A stretch of 64,000 nt of DNA from Telluribacter humicola (GTDB taxonomy: Bacteria; Bacteroidota; Bacteroidia; Cytophagales; Spirosomataceae), in NCBI RefSeq assembly GCF_017355935.1, contig NZ_JAFIQT010000002.1, forward strand, positions 310,001 through 374,000. The letters run 5' to 3'. Both the position numbers and the translations under genes were made by a program. Position 1 is the first letter of the stretch. Every line of letters starts with the position of its first letter. The notes under the pieces are model-generated. The model searched no databases. It had not been told where the DNA came from and was given only the letters and a program-made list of their open reading frames with translations. This document shows positions 1 to 9,817 of the stretch, one piece after another.

Positions 1-1
1 C

Positions 2-424
2 CGGATCATCCGGCAGAAGAATCCCTTCCTGACCCATGAGGCCCACGTCTTTCGTCCCGAGCTAGACCTTACTACCATGAATGAGGCGGCGGCGCTGCTG
101 CTCCAATACGATGATTTTGAAAGCTTCAGTAAGATCCACACCAGCGTCAATACCTTCCTGTGTCAGATCACCGAGGCCCGCTGGTACTGGCAGGGGCCGG
201 TGCTAATATTTTCGGTCCAATCCAACCGCTTCCTGCGGGGGATGGTGCGGGCCCTGGTGGGTACCCTTATGCAGGTAGGGCTGGGTAAGCTATCGGTAGC
301 TGATTTCGAAAAGATCATCCTGTCCAAAAATCGCAAGGAGGCCGGCGCTCAGGCCCCGCCGCACGGGCTGTTCCTGGTGGAGGTAGGCTACCCGGATGGG
401 CTGCTGCCCGACGCGGAGCTATAA
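2..424 (+). CDS. truA: tRNA pseudouridine(38-40) synthase TruA, 3' part
   Basis: This is the C-terminal 140 residues of TruA, which isomerises uridines 38-40 in the tRNA anticodon arm. The gene is cut by the left window edge and reads in frame from base 2. Visible family signatures are the FxSF(S)K stretch followed by the short EARW segment, and the RFLRGMVRALVGTL helix, which in the family packs against the active-site cleft. The catalytic Asp of TruA lies upstream of the window. The stop codon overlaps the stop of the convergent DUF1835 gene by six bases, with codon CTA (419-421) read as Leu on this strand and as TAG on the other. Identity is secure from the conserved C-terminal motifs. Confidence 0.93.
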   Translation, partial: RIIRQKNPFLTHEAHVFRPELDLTTMNEAAALLLQYDDFESFSKIHTSVNTFLCQITEARWYWQGPVLIFSVQSNRFLRGMVRALVGTLMQVGLGKLSVADFEKIILSKNRKEAGAQAPPHGLFLVEVGYPDGLLPDAEL

Positions 425-1198
425 AGTATCCAACAGATGCTTTACCTGAGTATCACCAAAGCCGTAGACTCCGGCCCGCTGGAAGAACTCATTATAAATA
501 GTGAGAAAGTCATCCGTCTGCTTTTCGGAAATAATATCCCGGAGTACCCGCTGAGGACGCCCGGCTCCATCCTCGGTCGGAAAGCGATCCAGGTGGGCTT
601 CACAGACGGTCTGTAAGTTGGGGAAGGTGTCTGAATAGGTAGTACCTAAATCCCGTAGTTTCTCCCTATCATCGGCCTTGTAAGCTTGCCAGCACTGGCT
701 GAGTAGCTCTACATCGCTTTGCGTTATAGCCTCCCGCTCCCGGTAAGCTACTGCCAGGTCTTGCAGTGTCATAGGGCCAAAGCCGCGCCAGTCGGGCTGG
801 CCGTTTAGCGTACGGGGCTTCACGATATAAAGCTTGAGTTGGGAAGCCTTCTCCCGCAGGATTGACAGGCAAAACCACAGATTGACCTGGCAGAAAAGAT
901 CTTCTTCAAACCACAGGTTTACCTCCGAACCGGCCGGTATAGCCTGTATCTGCTCAAACTCACTGACCACCCGTTGATAGTAGTCTTCACGCGACGCGCC
1001 GTAGGTCTGGCCGATAAAGCGGGCCCTGTTCTCCCAGAATTCGCTTAGTGGCTCTCCACTCACATCACCTACCACCAGGCATTCGCGGGCCACCAGGCAC
1101 TGGCCGGGTACGGTATCGTGCGGGAAGCCGTCAAGCAGGGCGTCGCCGTTGAGGATGTGGTAACTGGATGACATCGGTGTGGATGAAGTAGATTGCAT
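419..1198 (-). CDS. DUF1835 domain-containing protein
   Basis: A 259-residue soluble protein of the DUF1835 family. The N-terminal motif HILNGDALLDGFP (about residues 13-25), followed by a REC...GDVSGEP segment, is typical of DUF1835, and the C-terminal half resembles the partner domain (DUF3658-like) with a FPTEDGAGRPQR stretch. The biochemical function of the family is not established. Two starts are possible: ATG at 1198, or an ATG seven codons further in that begins closer to the conserved core. It is a single gene that converges with truA and overlaps it by six bases. No signal peptide or membrane segment is visible, so it is expected to be cytoplasmic. Confidence 0.8.
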   Translation of the reverse strand: MQSTSSTPMSSSYHILNGDALLDGFPHDTVPGQCLVARECLVVGDVSGEPLSEFWENRARFIGQTYGASREDYYQRVVSEFEQIQAIPAGSEVNLWFEEDLFCQVNLWFCLSILREKASQLKLYIVKPRTLNGQPDWRGFGPMTLQDLAVAYREREAITQSDVELLSQCWQAYKADDREKLRDLGTTYSDTFPNLQTVCEAHLDRFPTEDGAGRPQRVLRDIISEKQTDDFLTIYNEFFQRAGVYGFGDTQVKHLLDTL

Positions 1199-1432
1199 GG
1201 CTGGGATGTTAAGTAGTAGGCATTATTGCCGGTAAGGTAGGTAATTGGCTGGAAAAATAGTAGCAGAATTACACTGGCGGAGGTACTCCTCTGTGGTTTA
1301 GTCACAACAAGTAGTCATATCCTGAGGTTTTTATTTATACTTGTACAATGGCACCCTCCGAATGATAGAGGTGCCTCATTATTATATTAACGTTGGCTGT
1401 GGCCTGGGGCTGACAGCTACTATTTACTGACT

Positions 1433-2023
1433 ATGCCCATAGGAATTATAATACTGGCCGCGGGTGCCTCCCAGCGAATGGGGACACCCAAGCAGGCTCT
1501 CCCCATAGAAAACGGCAAAAGCTTCCTTCAGAAAACCGTCGAAACCGCGCTGGCTACCGACCTGCGTCCCGTGGTAGTGGTAGTCGGAGCCAATAAGAAA
1601 GAGGTGGTACCTGAGCTGGAAGGATTGCCCGTTACTATCATTGACAATACACTGTGGCAGGAAGGTATGGCATCCTCGGTACGAATGGGGCTGGTCGGAG
1701 CTTACCTGACTGACAGAAACCTACAGGCGGTATTGATGCTGGTGTGTGACCAACCCTATATTACTCCTTCGCTGCTGGAACACATGGTGGTCACGCTGAA
1801 TGAGTCGGGTAAAAAAGCCGTAGTTTGCCGCTACGGTGAAAGCTGGGGTGTTCCGGTCCTGATCGGTAATCAGCTATTTGAGGAAATGACGCACCTGAAA
1901 GGCGAACAAGGAGCCAAGCCACTGCTCGAGAAACACATCAACGAGGTAGCCTTCGTGAATTTTGATCAGGGTGATATTGACATTGACACGCCCGACGACT
2001 ACCGGCAGTTCAGACCCGAGTAG
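1433..2023 (+). CDS. MobA/MocA-like NTP transferase
   Basis: A 196-residue nucleotidyltransferase of the MobA-like superfamily. The N-terminal signature LAAGxSxRMGxxK is complete (residues 8-20, with Lys20), and a metal-binding Asp lies in CDQP (Asp106). In length and sequence it is closest to the molybdopterin cytidylyltransferase (MocA) branch, which makes the MCD cofactor of xanthine-dehydrogenase-type enzymes. The family also contains other small-molecule nucleotidyltransferases, so the substrate is inferred. An IorAB-type molybdenum hydroxylase that would need MCD lies at 54775-57442, which supports the guess, although the genes are 53 kb apart. The stop lies six bases from the stop of the convergent LprI-like gene. 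Confidence 0.8.
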   Translation: MPIGIIILAAGASQRMGTPKQALPIENGKSFLQKTVETALATDLRPVVVVVGANKKEVVPELEGLPVTIIDNTLWQEGMASSVRMGLVGAYLTDRNLQAVLMLVCDQPYITPSLLEHMVVTLNESGKKAVVCRYGESWGVPVLIGNQLFEEMTHLKGEQGAKPLLEKHINEVAFVNFDQGDIDIDTPDDYRQFRPE

Positions 2024-2029
2024 ACAAGT

Positions 2030-2449
2030 TTACTTTGAATCCAGGAGATCGTTGTAGGCTTTCAGGTCCAGGGCGCGCTTTTTGACCAGCTCCATCCGAT
2101 CGCTGGCGTGCATGGGGCGGTACATGGTACCTTCTATACCGGCGTAGATAGATGCCATGGTCTTGAACTCGAGGTCACGGTAGGCGATCCATTGGCGCTG
2201 TGCTGCCAGTAAGGTAGCCTTCTGATCGGCATTGAGTCGGGCTGCTAGCTGCTTGTACTGCTTGTTTAGCTCAGCGTCCCATTTGGTATAACCCTGCTCA
2301 AAGCACTGCATCATGCCTAAGGTAGAGGCATTTTTATCTAAGCAACCTTCAACAAATACATCAATCGGGTGGGGCTGAGGATCATTCTGGGCGGTGGTTG
2401 CCAGGGCTGTACAGCAAAATAAAATCAGGAGGGGCAGTGCGCGTATCAT
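2030..2449 (-). CDS. LprI-like (DUF1311) secreted protein
   Basis: A 139-residue exported protein with an N-terminal signal peptide (hydrophobic core at about residues 5-18, cleavage after TTAQ or nearby). The mature part has the DUF1311/LprI pattern: a CxDKxASTxxMxxC segment with paired cysteines, then a helix with LN and YKQL, and the AAQRQWIAYRD motif near residue 95. LprI of mycobacteria is a lysozyme inhibitor. Other family members are uncharacterised, so the function here is only suggested. It is a single gene between the nucleotidyltransferase and the aldehyde dehydrogenase. Confidence 0.82.
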   Translation of the reverse strand: MIRALPLLILFCCTALATTAQNDPQPHPIDVFVEGCLDKNASTLGMMQCFEQGYTKWDAELNKQYKQLAARLNADQKATLLAAQRQWIAYRDLEFKTMASIYAGIEGTMYRPMHASDRMELVKKRALDLKAYNDLLDSK

Positions 2450-2512
2450 AAAGGAAGGAGGGAAATAATAGTGAGCTGTGTAGGTACACAGCTCACACGA
2501 TAATATACTTGA

Positions 2513-4102
2513 TCAAATTGCTTCTTTCGTCCACTCGTTATTCACAAGGCGCCATATACCAAGCGGATTGTGGCTCTTGAGCTCGTCAGGCAGGAGTTTC
2601 TCATCCCAGTCCTGGAATGATTGCGGACGTACAAAGCGTAGAATAGCGTGACGCCCTACCGAGGTAAAGCGGGAGTCGGTAGTAGCCGGGAACGGACCGC
2701 CGTGGTGCATGGAGGCATTGACCTCTACACCCGTAGGTACCCCGTTCATGATAAAGCGACCGGCCCGGCTGCCCATCAGGCGGAGGAGTTTCGGGTAGCG
2801 GGCGGCTTCGTCGGCATCGGCCATGAGCGAGGTAGTTAACTGGCCTTTCAGCTTCTGGAAAGCCGCCTCAAGCTCCTCCATATCTTTGCAGACGATCAGC
2901 AGCGAGAAGGGACCGAATACTTCTTCCTGCAATCTGGGATTATCAATAAATACCTGTCCCTCCACCCGGGCAATGGTAGCCTGAGCCTGGTTGTTTCCTT
3001 CGGCATCCGACTCATACTTATACACTACCTCTACACCATCCTGCTGAAGAGCTTCGTCGCGGAGCTTGTGGTAGTTCTGGCATATTCCCTGGGTAAGCAT
3101 GGTAGCCGGAGCGATCTGTGCCATTTCGGCGAGTAGTTGCTCTTGGAAGTTGTCCAGCGAAGGAGACTGTACGGTCATGATCAAGCCCGGATTGGTACAG
3201 AACTGACCAGCACCCAGGGTAATGGATCCGGCCAGGCTCTTGGCTAGCTCACTCGCTTTTCTTTCCAGTGTTTCGGGCAGGATTACGACAGGGTTTACGC
3301 TTCCCATTTCGGCAAATACCGGGATCGGTTCTTCGCGCTCCATGGCCATCTTGTACAGGGCCATACCTCCCCGGTACGATCCCGTAAAGCCTACTGCCTT
3401 AGTGACTGGGTGCTTGACCAGCGTAGCACCTACTTCGTAGCCATTATCGTATAACATCGAGAATACCCCCTCGGGCATCCCGGTACGTCTGGCGGCCTTT
3501 ACGACGGCCTGGGCCGTGAGGTCACTTACGCCGGGGTGAGCCGGGTGTGCTTTGACGATGACTGGATTGCCCGCCGCCAGGGCCGGTGCGGTATCTACCC
3601 CGGCTACCGAAAAGGCATAGGGGAAGTTGCTGGAACCAAATACAACAATGGGGCCGATGGGGATCATCATCTTGCGCAGGTCGGGCTTGGGAAGGGGTGC
3701 CCGGTCAGGATCGGCGGTATCAATGGAAGCCTCTACCCAGGAGCCTTCCCGAATAATGCTGGCAAAGTGCAGGAGCTGATTTACGGTACGACCACGCTCG
3801 CCCTGCAGACGGCCCATGGGCAGACCCGTTTCCTGCTGGGCTCTTTCGAGCAGCTGGTCACCCAGGGCTGTGATTTCTTCCGTGATGGCTACCAGGAAGT
3901 CGGCCCGGCGGGAGGCCGGCAGCAGCGCGAATTCTTCAAACGCACGCTCAGCCAGTTGCATAGCATTCTCTACTTCCCGGGGAGTAGCGGGATGAAATTT
4001 TTCGGGTAGATAGGTATGCTGCGCAGGTACGTACGACTGGAAGTTGTCAGTATTTTGCGCAGATAATGAATATCCAATAAAGTTTTTTCCTTGTATGGGC
4101 AT
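2513..4102 (-). CDS. Aldehyde dehydrogenase, 2,5-dioxovalerate (ketoglutarate semialdehyde) type
   Basis: A 529-residue NAD(P)-dependent aldehyde dehydrogenase of the alpha-ketoglutaric semialdehyde dehydrogenase branch, which oxidises 2,5-dioxopentanoate to 2-oxoglutarate at the end of pentose, hexarate or hydroxyproline breakdown. The general base is Glu265 in the motif EMGSVNP and the catalytic nucleophile is Cys302 in GQFCTNPG, both at family positions. The N-terminus GKNFIGYS is also typical of this branch. No sugar-acid or hydroxyproline genes are adjacent, so the upstream pathway cannot be read from context. It is transcribed as a single gene, insulated from the moxR operon by the terminator at 4196-4230. 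Confidence 0.85.
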   Translation of the reverse strand: MPIQGKNFIGYSLSAQNTDNFQSYVPAQHTYLPEKFHPATPREVENAMQLAERAFEEFALLPASRRADFLVAITEEITALGDQLLERAQQETGLPMGRLQGERGRTVNQLLHFASIIREGSWVEASIDTADPDRAPLPKPDLRKMMIPIGPIVVFGSSNFPYAFSVAGVDTAPALAAGNPVIVKAHPAHPGVSDLTAQAVVKAARRTGMPEGVFSMLYDNGYEVGATLVKHPVTKAVGFTGSYRGGMALYKMAMEREEPIPVFAEMGSVNPVVILPETLERKASELAKSLAGSITLGAGQFCTNPGLIMTVQSPSLDNFQEQLLAEMAQIAPATMLTQGICQNYHKLRDEALQQDGVEVVYKYESDAEGNNQAQATIARVEGQVFIDNPRLQEEVFGPFSLLIVCKDMEELEAAFQKLKGQLTTSLMADADEAARYPKLLRLMGSRAGRFIMNGVPTGVEVNASMHHGGPFPATTDSRFTSVGRHAILRFVRPQSFQDWDEKLLPDELKSHNPLGIWRLVNNEWTKEAI

Positions 4103-4195
4103 GGGATTAGGTTTTGGTATAACTAAAAGTACTATTTGCGGACAGGATACTATACGAGCTGTGGCTCATCCGCTAAGTTAGAATAGATGGGAGAA

Positions 4196-4230
4196 AAATA
4201 AAAAAGCCCCTGCATCAGCAGGGGCTTTGA
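4196..4230 (-). terminator. Intrinsic terminator of the PPIase-moxR operon
   Basis: A perfect ten-base-pair stem, AAGCCCCTGC (4204-4213) with GCAGGGGCTT (4218-4227) and a four-base loop, is followed on the minus strand by a T-rich tail. It lies directly after the moxR stop codon at 4239. Confidence 0.88.
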
Positions 4231-4238
4231 AGTATGGG

Positions 4239-5201
<963 letters not shown>

Positions 5202-5258
5202 GATACTGTTACTTGGGGTTTAGGATGAGTACTGATTAGAAAAGCTGCCGAACCACCG

Positions 5259-6629
5259 CTACTGGTTCCCCGAATGCGGAAGTCCAAATATGCGACAGTT
5301 CTGAAACTCGGGCTCTACACTGATAAACACGTCGCCCTGCGCTTTCTTAAACCAATCTTCGAGCGCATTGTTTTTCTTATTCATCAGCACGATCTGAGCA
5401 ATCTTTTCGTAGTCGTCGCGGAGGTTAGCCGTATGGGGTTCGCTCTTGCTCTTGTACCAGATGATACGCATTGCACTGCGGCCATCTTCGGTACGATAGG
5501 AGATAGGAGGGCTAACGCTACCTACCTTCATGGTATCGATAGCAAAGTACAGGGCAGGATCCATAGAAGCATCCAGGGCCAGGCGTCCAACACCCGTCTG
5601 AGGATCTTTCAGAATACCTCCCGCGTCGGCTGTCATTTTATCTTCAGAGTTATCCTTAGCAGCATTGGCAAATGTCAGTGAGTCCGTCTGGATCAGCGTG
5701 CGCAGGCTGTCGAGGTGGCGGGTAGCTTCGCTGACGTCGGTACCCCGGTTGTAGTCAGGACGGAGCAGGATGTGACGGGCGCGGTATTCAGCACCACGTG
5801 TTTCGATCAGCTGAATCAGGTGGAAGCCAAACTGGCTCTCCACTACGTCGGAGATTTCGCCGGGCTTGAGCGCCAGGGCGACTCCTTCAAACTCAGGTAC
5901 CATCATACCACGCTTGGCGAACCCGAGGTCACCACCGTTCTTGGCTGAGCCTAGGTCTTCGGAGTAGATCTGTGCCAGTGTCGAGAATTCTTCGCCGGCC
6001 AGCGCGCGTTTTCTGTATTCAATAAGCTGGTTGCGTAGCTTTTCTTTCTGCTCTTTGGTAACGGTAGCCATTCGTATGATATGGCCGATTTCTACCTCCG
6101 CCGGAATGTACGGTAAGCTATCCTTGGGAATGGCGTTGAAAAACTTACGAACCTCGCTGGGCGTAATCTTAACGTCACCGGCAATCTTCTCCTGCATGGT
6201 TTCCACGGTCATCTGCTCTTTGACCTGCTGGCGGAGCTCAGTCTTGAGTGCGTCGATGCTCTTGCCGTAGGCTTCTACAATGTTCTTTTCTGAGCCAAAG
6301 CGCTGGATCATGTAGTCCATACGGCCGCCCAGCTGGTTTTCTACCATTTTTTCGTCTACGGTTACGGAGTCAATCTCGGCTTTGGCCAGCAGCATCTTAT
6401 TAATGATGAGCGACTCCAGCAGCTGACACTTATCGGGAGCTTTCTGTCCATTGGCGGCATAGCTCTGGTACAGCTCTTCCAGCTCTGACTTCAGGATATA
6501 GTAGTTGTCGACGCGGGCAATGATCTTGTCAATGCTCACCCCTTTTTGTTGCTGAGCGAATCCGGTCAGGGAGATACCTAACAGGACTATGGCCAGAAGG
6601 TTGCGAAACAGGCGTTGGTTGATTTTCAT
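5259..6629 (-). CDS. SurA-like periplasmic peptidyl-prolyl isomerase
   Basis: A 456-residue exported parvulin. A signal peptide covers about residues 1-25 (cleavage after GFAQ). It is followed by a SurA_N-like helical chaperone region (residues 30-165) with a conserved Cys-containing segment, a canonical parvulin domain (about 180-285) showing the GGDLGF...MVPEFE...LKPGEIS pattern, and a second, more divergent parvulin domain that starts at the RARHILL motif (about 285-395). SurA-type proteins assist folding of outer-membrane proteins. The gene lies 30 bases downstream of a second PPIase and upstream of moxR, forming an envelope-folding operon typical of Cytophagales. Confidence 0.92.
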   Translation of the reverse strand: MKINQRLFRNLLAIVLLGISLTGFAQQQKGVSIDKIIARVDNYYILKSELEELYQSYAANGQKAPDKCQLLESLIINKMLLAKAEIDSVTVDEKMVENQLGGRMDYMIQRFGSEKNIVEAYGKSIDALKTELRQQVKEQMTVETMQEKIAGDVKITPSEVRKFFNAIPKDSLPYIPAEVEIGHIIRMATVTKEQKEKLRNQLIEYRKRALAGEEFSTLAQIYSEDLGSAKNGGDLGFAKRGMMVPEFEGVALALKPGEISDVVESQFGFHLIQLIETRGAEYRARHILLRPDYNRGTDVSEATRHLDSLRTLIQTDSLTFANAAKDNSEDKMTADAGGILKDPQTGVGRLALDASMDPALYFAIDTMKVGSVSPPISYRTEDGRSAMRIIWYKSKSEPHTANLRDDYEKIAQIVLMNKKNNALEDWFKKAQGDVFISVEPEFQNCRIFGLPHSGNQ

Positions 6630-6659
6630 AAAAGGATTAATAGCTTGGCTAAAATAGTG

Positions 6660-8975
6660 TTATCGGACGAGTTTTTCTAACTCTTGTTCATTGACTTTTA
6701 CCGGATACCTGGCCCGAAGCGAATCAAGCCACTGTTTTTCCAGAATTTTCTGGTAATCGTTGATCACGCTTCCCCGTGCTTCGGCAAATGTTTTGGCGCG
6801 GGCCGGCTCAATAGTCCGGACTTGTACCCACACTACTTCACCGTTACGGGTATATGTTTGGTCGCCCGTTTCCCAGCGTGCCGGGCTGAGGTATTCGTTA
6901 TCGCGGCTGAAGTATCCTTCGGCTATGCGTACCGAGCCTTCCTTCCGGGCATTGAATGACCTTTCCACGTCCTGCTTCGAACGGCTATAAAACTGGAAAC
7001 TAGTCCGGCGGTTGCGATCCTGCTCCGGTACCGGACGGAACGAGCCGTGGTCTTTTTCCATAATACGCGTAAGCGGAATATTGTTGCTGGTAAGGTATCT
7101 GACTACATTCCGCAGGCGGGCTGCCGACACGGAGTCAGGCTCGTTGGCGGTACGGTAGGCCGACACTTCAACCACATACTCCGGATTCCGCAGCATGATC
7201 GCCATAACTTCAAACAGTTTTTCCCGCATCCGGGGCGATACCTCACTCTTACCTGCTTCATAAAGTAACTCCTCCGCCTTACGCTGTAGTGGGTAGGGGT
7301 TCTGTGACAGGGTAGTACGTACCTCGCGCAGCACTGCCGTATCGGTCGCTACCACTACGGTGGCTAGTGCCCGCTCGGGAAACTGGTACTTCGCTATATT
7401 CTGCTCGTACAGGCGACGCTGACCCACCGAATCGGCTAGGGAGCGCTCCCATACATTCTTTTCCATAACCTGCGAAAGGAGTACTCCTTCCCGCAGTTCG
7501 TTGATCAGGGCGCGGTATTCAGGATTTTTCTCTTCCAGGTGCTCCCGTTCGTATGTAATGAGTCGCTCGTTGAGGAAATCGTTGTAAAAGCGGTTGACCA
7601 TGACCTCCGGGGAAATTCTCTCCGCCGCAGGACGGGTCTGGGCGGGGCCGGAGGTACGGCGGTCCTGGTGGGTACGGATGTACTCCAGAAAATCTTTGAC
7701 CGGAATTGCCTGCTTCTCAATAGTAACGATGGTCTTACCGGCCAGCGCTGATGGGAGCGGATCGGGATAGGTCCATTTACCGGCTACCAGCGTACTATCA
7801 GCCAGTCGGGTTGCCTGAGCCAGTACGTCGGGGTTTTCCCGTATGGTATACTGACCACGCAGCCGGTTGGCCAGACTTCTGTCAATAAGCTTTCCGCGGG
7901 TATCCGTCACTACCTTCTGGCGGAGTGTCGGAGCTACTATATTATAAGGATCAAGATTTCTCTTCTCTACCAGCCTGATGATATGCCAGCCGTAGGGCGT
8001 CTGGATGGGCTGAGAGTAGTTGCCCGGCGCAGCGAGAGCATAGGCCGCCTGCTCAAAGGCAGGTACCATCTCACCCGTTCCGAAGAGCGGGAGCACACCG
8101 GCCGCCTTGCGCGACTGGAAATCATCCGAATACACCTCTACTACTTTCTCCCAGGTTTCGCCATTCTGAAGGCGGGCGTAGGCTTCGTCAATTCGCTTTT
8201 TGGCGTTGGATTTATCGGCTTCGGTGGCATTAGTACGGGTCATGATATGTGCTACCCGCACCTTACCCCGGCTGGGCCGGCGGTCGTGTACTTTGATCAG
8301 ATGGTAGCCCGAGGTTGTACGTACCGGATGGGATATTTCACCCACGGATAGGGTATAGGCTGCCGTCTCCAGAGGGTACAGCATCTGGAACGCCGTAAAG
8401 TACCCCAGGTCGCCCCGGTTGGTGGGAGCCGTAGGGTCTTTAGAGTACTGAGCGGCCATATCGGCAAAGTCAGCTCCCTCCAGGAGGCGCCCCCGCATGA
8501 CTACGGCGGCCCGGTACGCCGACAGGGTATCGGCCGGAGAGGCATCCAGAGGTACAGCCACCAGTATATGTGAGGCGTGTACTTCCTGCCGGAGGCGCTC
8601 GTAGGCCTCAGAGGCCAGCTCTTCCACCAGGTTTTTATCTACGAGGTAGTTTTTGGCCAGCTGCTCTTTATAAGAAGCTATTTCTTCCTGAAAATCCGCC
8701 GTAGTATCCCGGCCTTCCTGCTGGGCGGCCAGTACTTTCAGCTTCATGTTGGTATACAGATCAAAATACTCACTGGCGCTCAGAGCCGTGGATGAATCGG
8801 CCGAAAAGCGATTCTTGGTATAGGATTGGAAAAATTCGTCGGTGGAAAAGGTACGGTTACCTAACTGAAGCAATACCGGTGCCTCTGTTTTCTGCTGCTG
8901 AGGAGGAGCTGATGTTTTGCAGGAACCGATAAGAACAGTGGCAGATAGTGCCCAAAGCAAACGGGGGGTACGCAT
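6660..8975 (-). CDS. Large PpiC-type peptidyl-prolyl isomerase lipoprotein
   Basis: A 771-residue protein and first gene of the PPIase-PPIase-moxR operon. The N-terminus is a lipoprotein signal ending in LIGSC (Cys19). Two consecutive parvulin domains follow: one starting at ASHILVA (about residue 137) with NRGDLGYF, and one starting at VAHIMTR (about 243) with LPLFGTGEMVPAFE. The remaining 400 residues are mainly helical and charged, without a domain I can name. Tethering to a membrane, with the folding domains in the periplasm, is inferred. The gene pairs with the SurA-like gene 30 bases downstream, suggesting joint action on outer-membrane clients. It is about twice the length of ordinary PpiC proteins because of the C-terminal region. 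Confidence 0.9.
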   Translation of the reverse strand: MRTPRLLWALSATVLIGSCKTSAPPQQQKTEAPVLLQLGNRTFSTDEFFQSYTKNRFSADSSTALSASEYFDLYTNMKLKVLAAQQEGRDTTADFQEEIASYKEQLAKNYLVDKNLVEELASEAYERLRQEVHASHILVAVPLDASPADTLSAYRAAVVMRGRLLEGADFADMAAQYSKDPTAPTNRGDLGYFTAFQMLYPLETAAYTLSVGEISHPVRTTSGYHLIKVHDRRPSRGKVRVAHIMTRTNATEADKSNAKKRIDEAYARLQNGETWEKVVEVYSDDFQSRKAAGVLPLFGTGEMVPAFEQAAYALAAPGNYSQPIQTPYGWHIIRLVEKRNLDPYNIVAPTLRQKVVTDTRGKLIDRSLANRLRGQYTIRENPDVLAQATRLADSTLVAGKWTYPDPLPSALAGKTIVTIEKQAIPVKDFLEYIRTHQDRRTSGPAQTRPAAERISPEVMVNRFYNDFLNERLITYEREHLEEKNPEYRALINELREGVLLSQVMEKNVWERSLADSVGQRRLYEQNIAKYQFPERALATVVVATDTAVLREVRTTLSQNPYPLQRKAEELLYEAGKSEVSPRMREKLFEVMAIMLRNPEYVVEVSAYRTANEPDSVSAARLRNVVRYLTSNNIPLTRIMEKDHGSFRPVPEQDRNRRTSFQFYSRSKQDVERSFNARKEGSVRIAEGYFSRDNEYLSPARWETGDQTYTRNGEVVWVQVRTIEPARAKTFAEARGSVINDYQKILEKQWLDSLRARYPVKVNEQELEKLVR

Positions 8976-9102
8976 AGACTCAAAAATAAATTCTTAGGCA
9001 AAGCTGAACGTGTGCATGTAGAATAATAAACAAGTTCAGCGTTCAAATATTGTACAGCCCCCAAAGTTAGGAGCTTTTGGTACAGGATAAAAACACAATA
9101 AA

Positions 9103-9795
9103 TCAGCGCTTTGGTTTCAGGCGTACCGTACTTGTCCGCAGATCATACGCCAGCTCGTAATGGAAGGTATTACCCAGGTTATTTCCCTTAAACTGCAGGG
9201 GTACCTGCACGAGTGGCGTCACCAGTGCTTTCTGATAAGCCAGCTCGGTGCTGTGCTGCCCCAGAATGTCGTCGTTGTCAAGCCGGTCGGCCAGCTGAAA
9301 GGCCACTCCCGCCGCCGATAAGCCCAGTGACAGGTACTTAATGGGCGTAAGAGCGATGTCGGCCAACTCGGCCAGGCCGGCGGGTACCTTTACGATATCG
9401 TGGTACTTCCGGATCTCGGTTAGGGTCTTTTGGGCCTGGTCGTAGTCATCTACCTCCACCAGTACCAGCGAGGCTATCAGCTTACCGTCTTTGGGGATGG
9501 GGATCTGAATAGACTGAAAAGCTTTTTCATCAAATTGTTGTCCCTTGCGGGTATCCTGGATGCCCCAACTGCCATTTATGGTTTCAATGGCTCTGCCATT
9601 GGCATCCACTGAGGTCAGGGAGTAGGCCATGAGCAGTTCGTCGCTGCGGGTTACCGTTTCTTCCAGGTCCAGTGCTTTGAGTGAGGTAACCTGCAGGCTG
9701 GTTAGGGTTTGCTTGGGAGCCTGGCAGGAGGCCATAGTCGCCAGGGCCACTCCCGCCAGTACTCCACTTTTTAAAATACTTACTATTTCAGGCAT
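9103..9795 (-). CDS. Hypothetical lipoprotein
   Basis: A 230-residue protein I do not recognise. It has a lipoprotein signal with lipobox TMASC (Cys24), so it should be lipid-anchored. The mature part is mixed alpha/beta. A short hydrophobic stretch near residues 150-170, rich in Leu, Gly and Ala, could be an amphipathic helix. The C-terminus, with alternating residues in YELAYDLRTSTVRL, looks like paired beta-strands. It lies 22 bases upstream of the agmatine deiminase stop and has its own gap of 127 bases before the PPIase operon. No function can be assigned from context. Confidence 0.7.
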   Translation of the reverse strand: MPEIVSILKSGVLAGVALATMASCQAPKQTLTSLQVTSLKALDLEETVTRSDELLMAYSLTSVDANGRAIETINGSWGIQDTRKGQQFDEKAFQSIQIPIPKDGKLIASLVLVEVDDYDQAQKTLTEIRKYHDIVKVPAGLAELADIALTPIKYLSLGLSAAGVAFQLADRLDNDDILGQHSTELAYQKALVTPLVQVPLQFKGNNLGNTFHYELAYDLRTSTVRLKPKR

Positions 9796-9817
9796 AGAGG
9801 GGACTCAACAATCCGGA

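Noticed and set aside
8998-9047. Inverted repeat GCTGAAC...GTTCAGC upstream of the large PPIase gene
   Set aside because: Seven base pairs separated by about 25 bases is not strong enough to call an operator or terminator.
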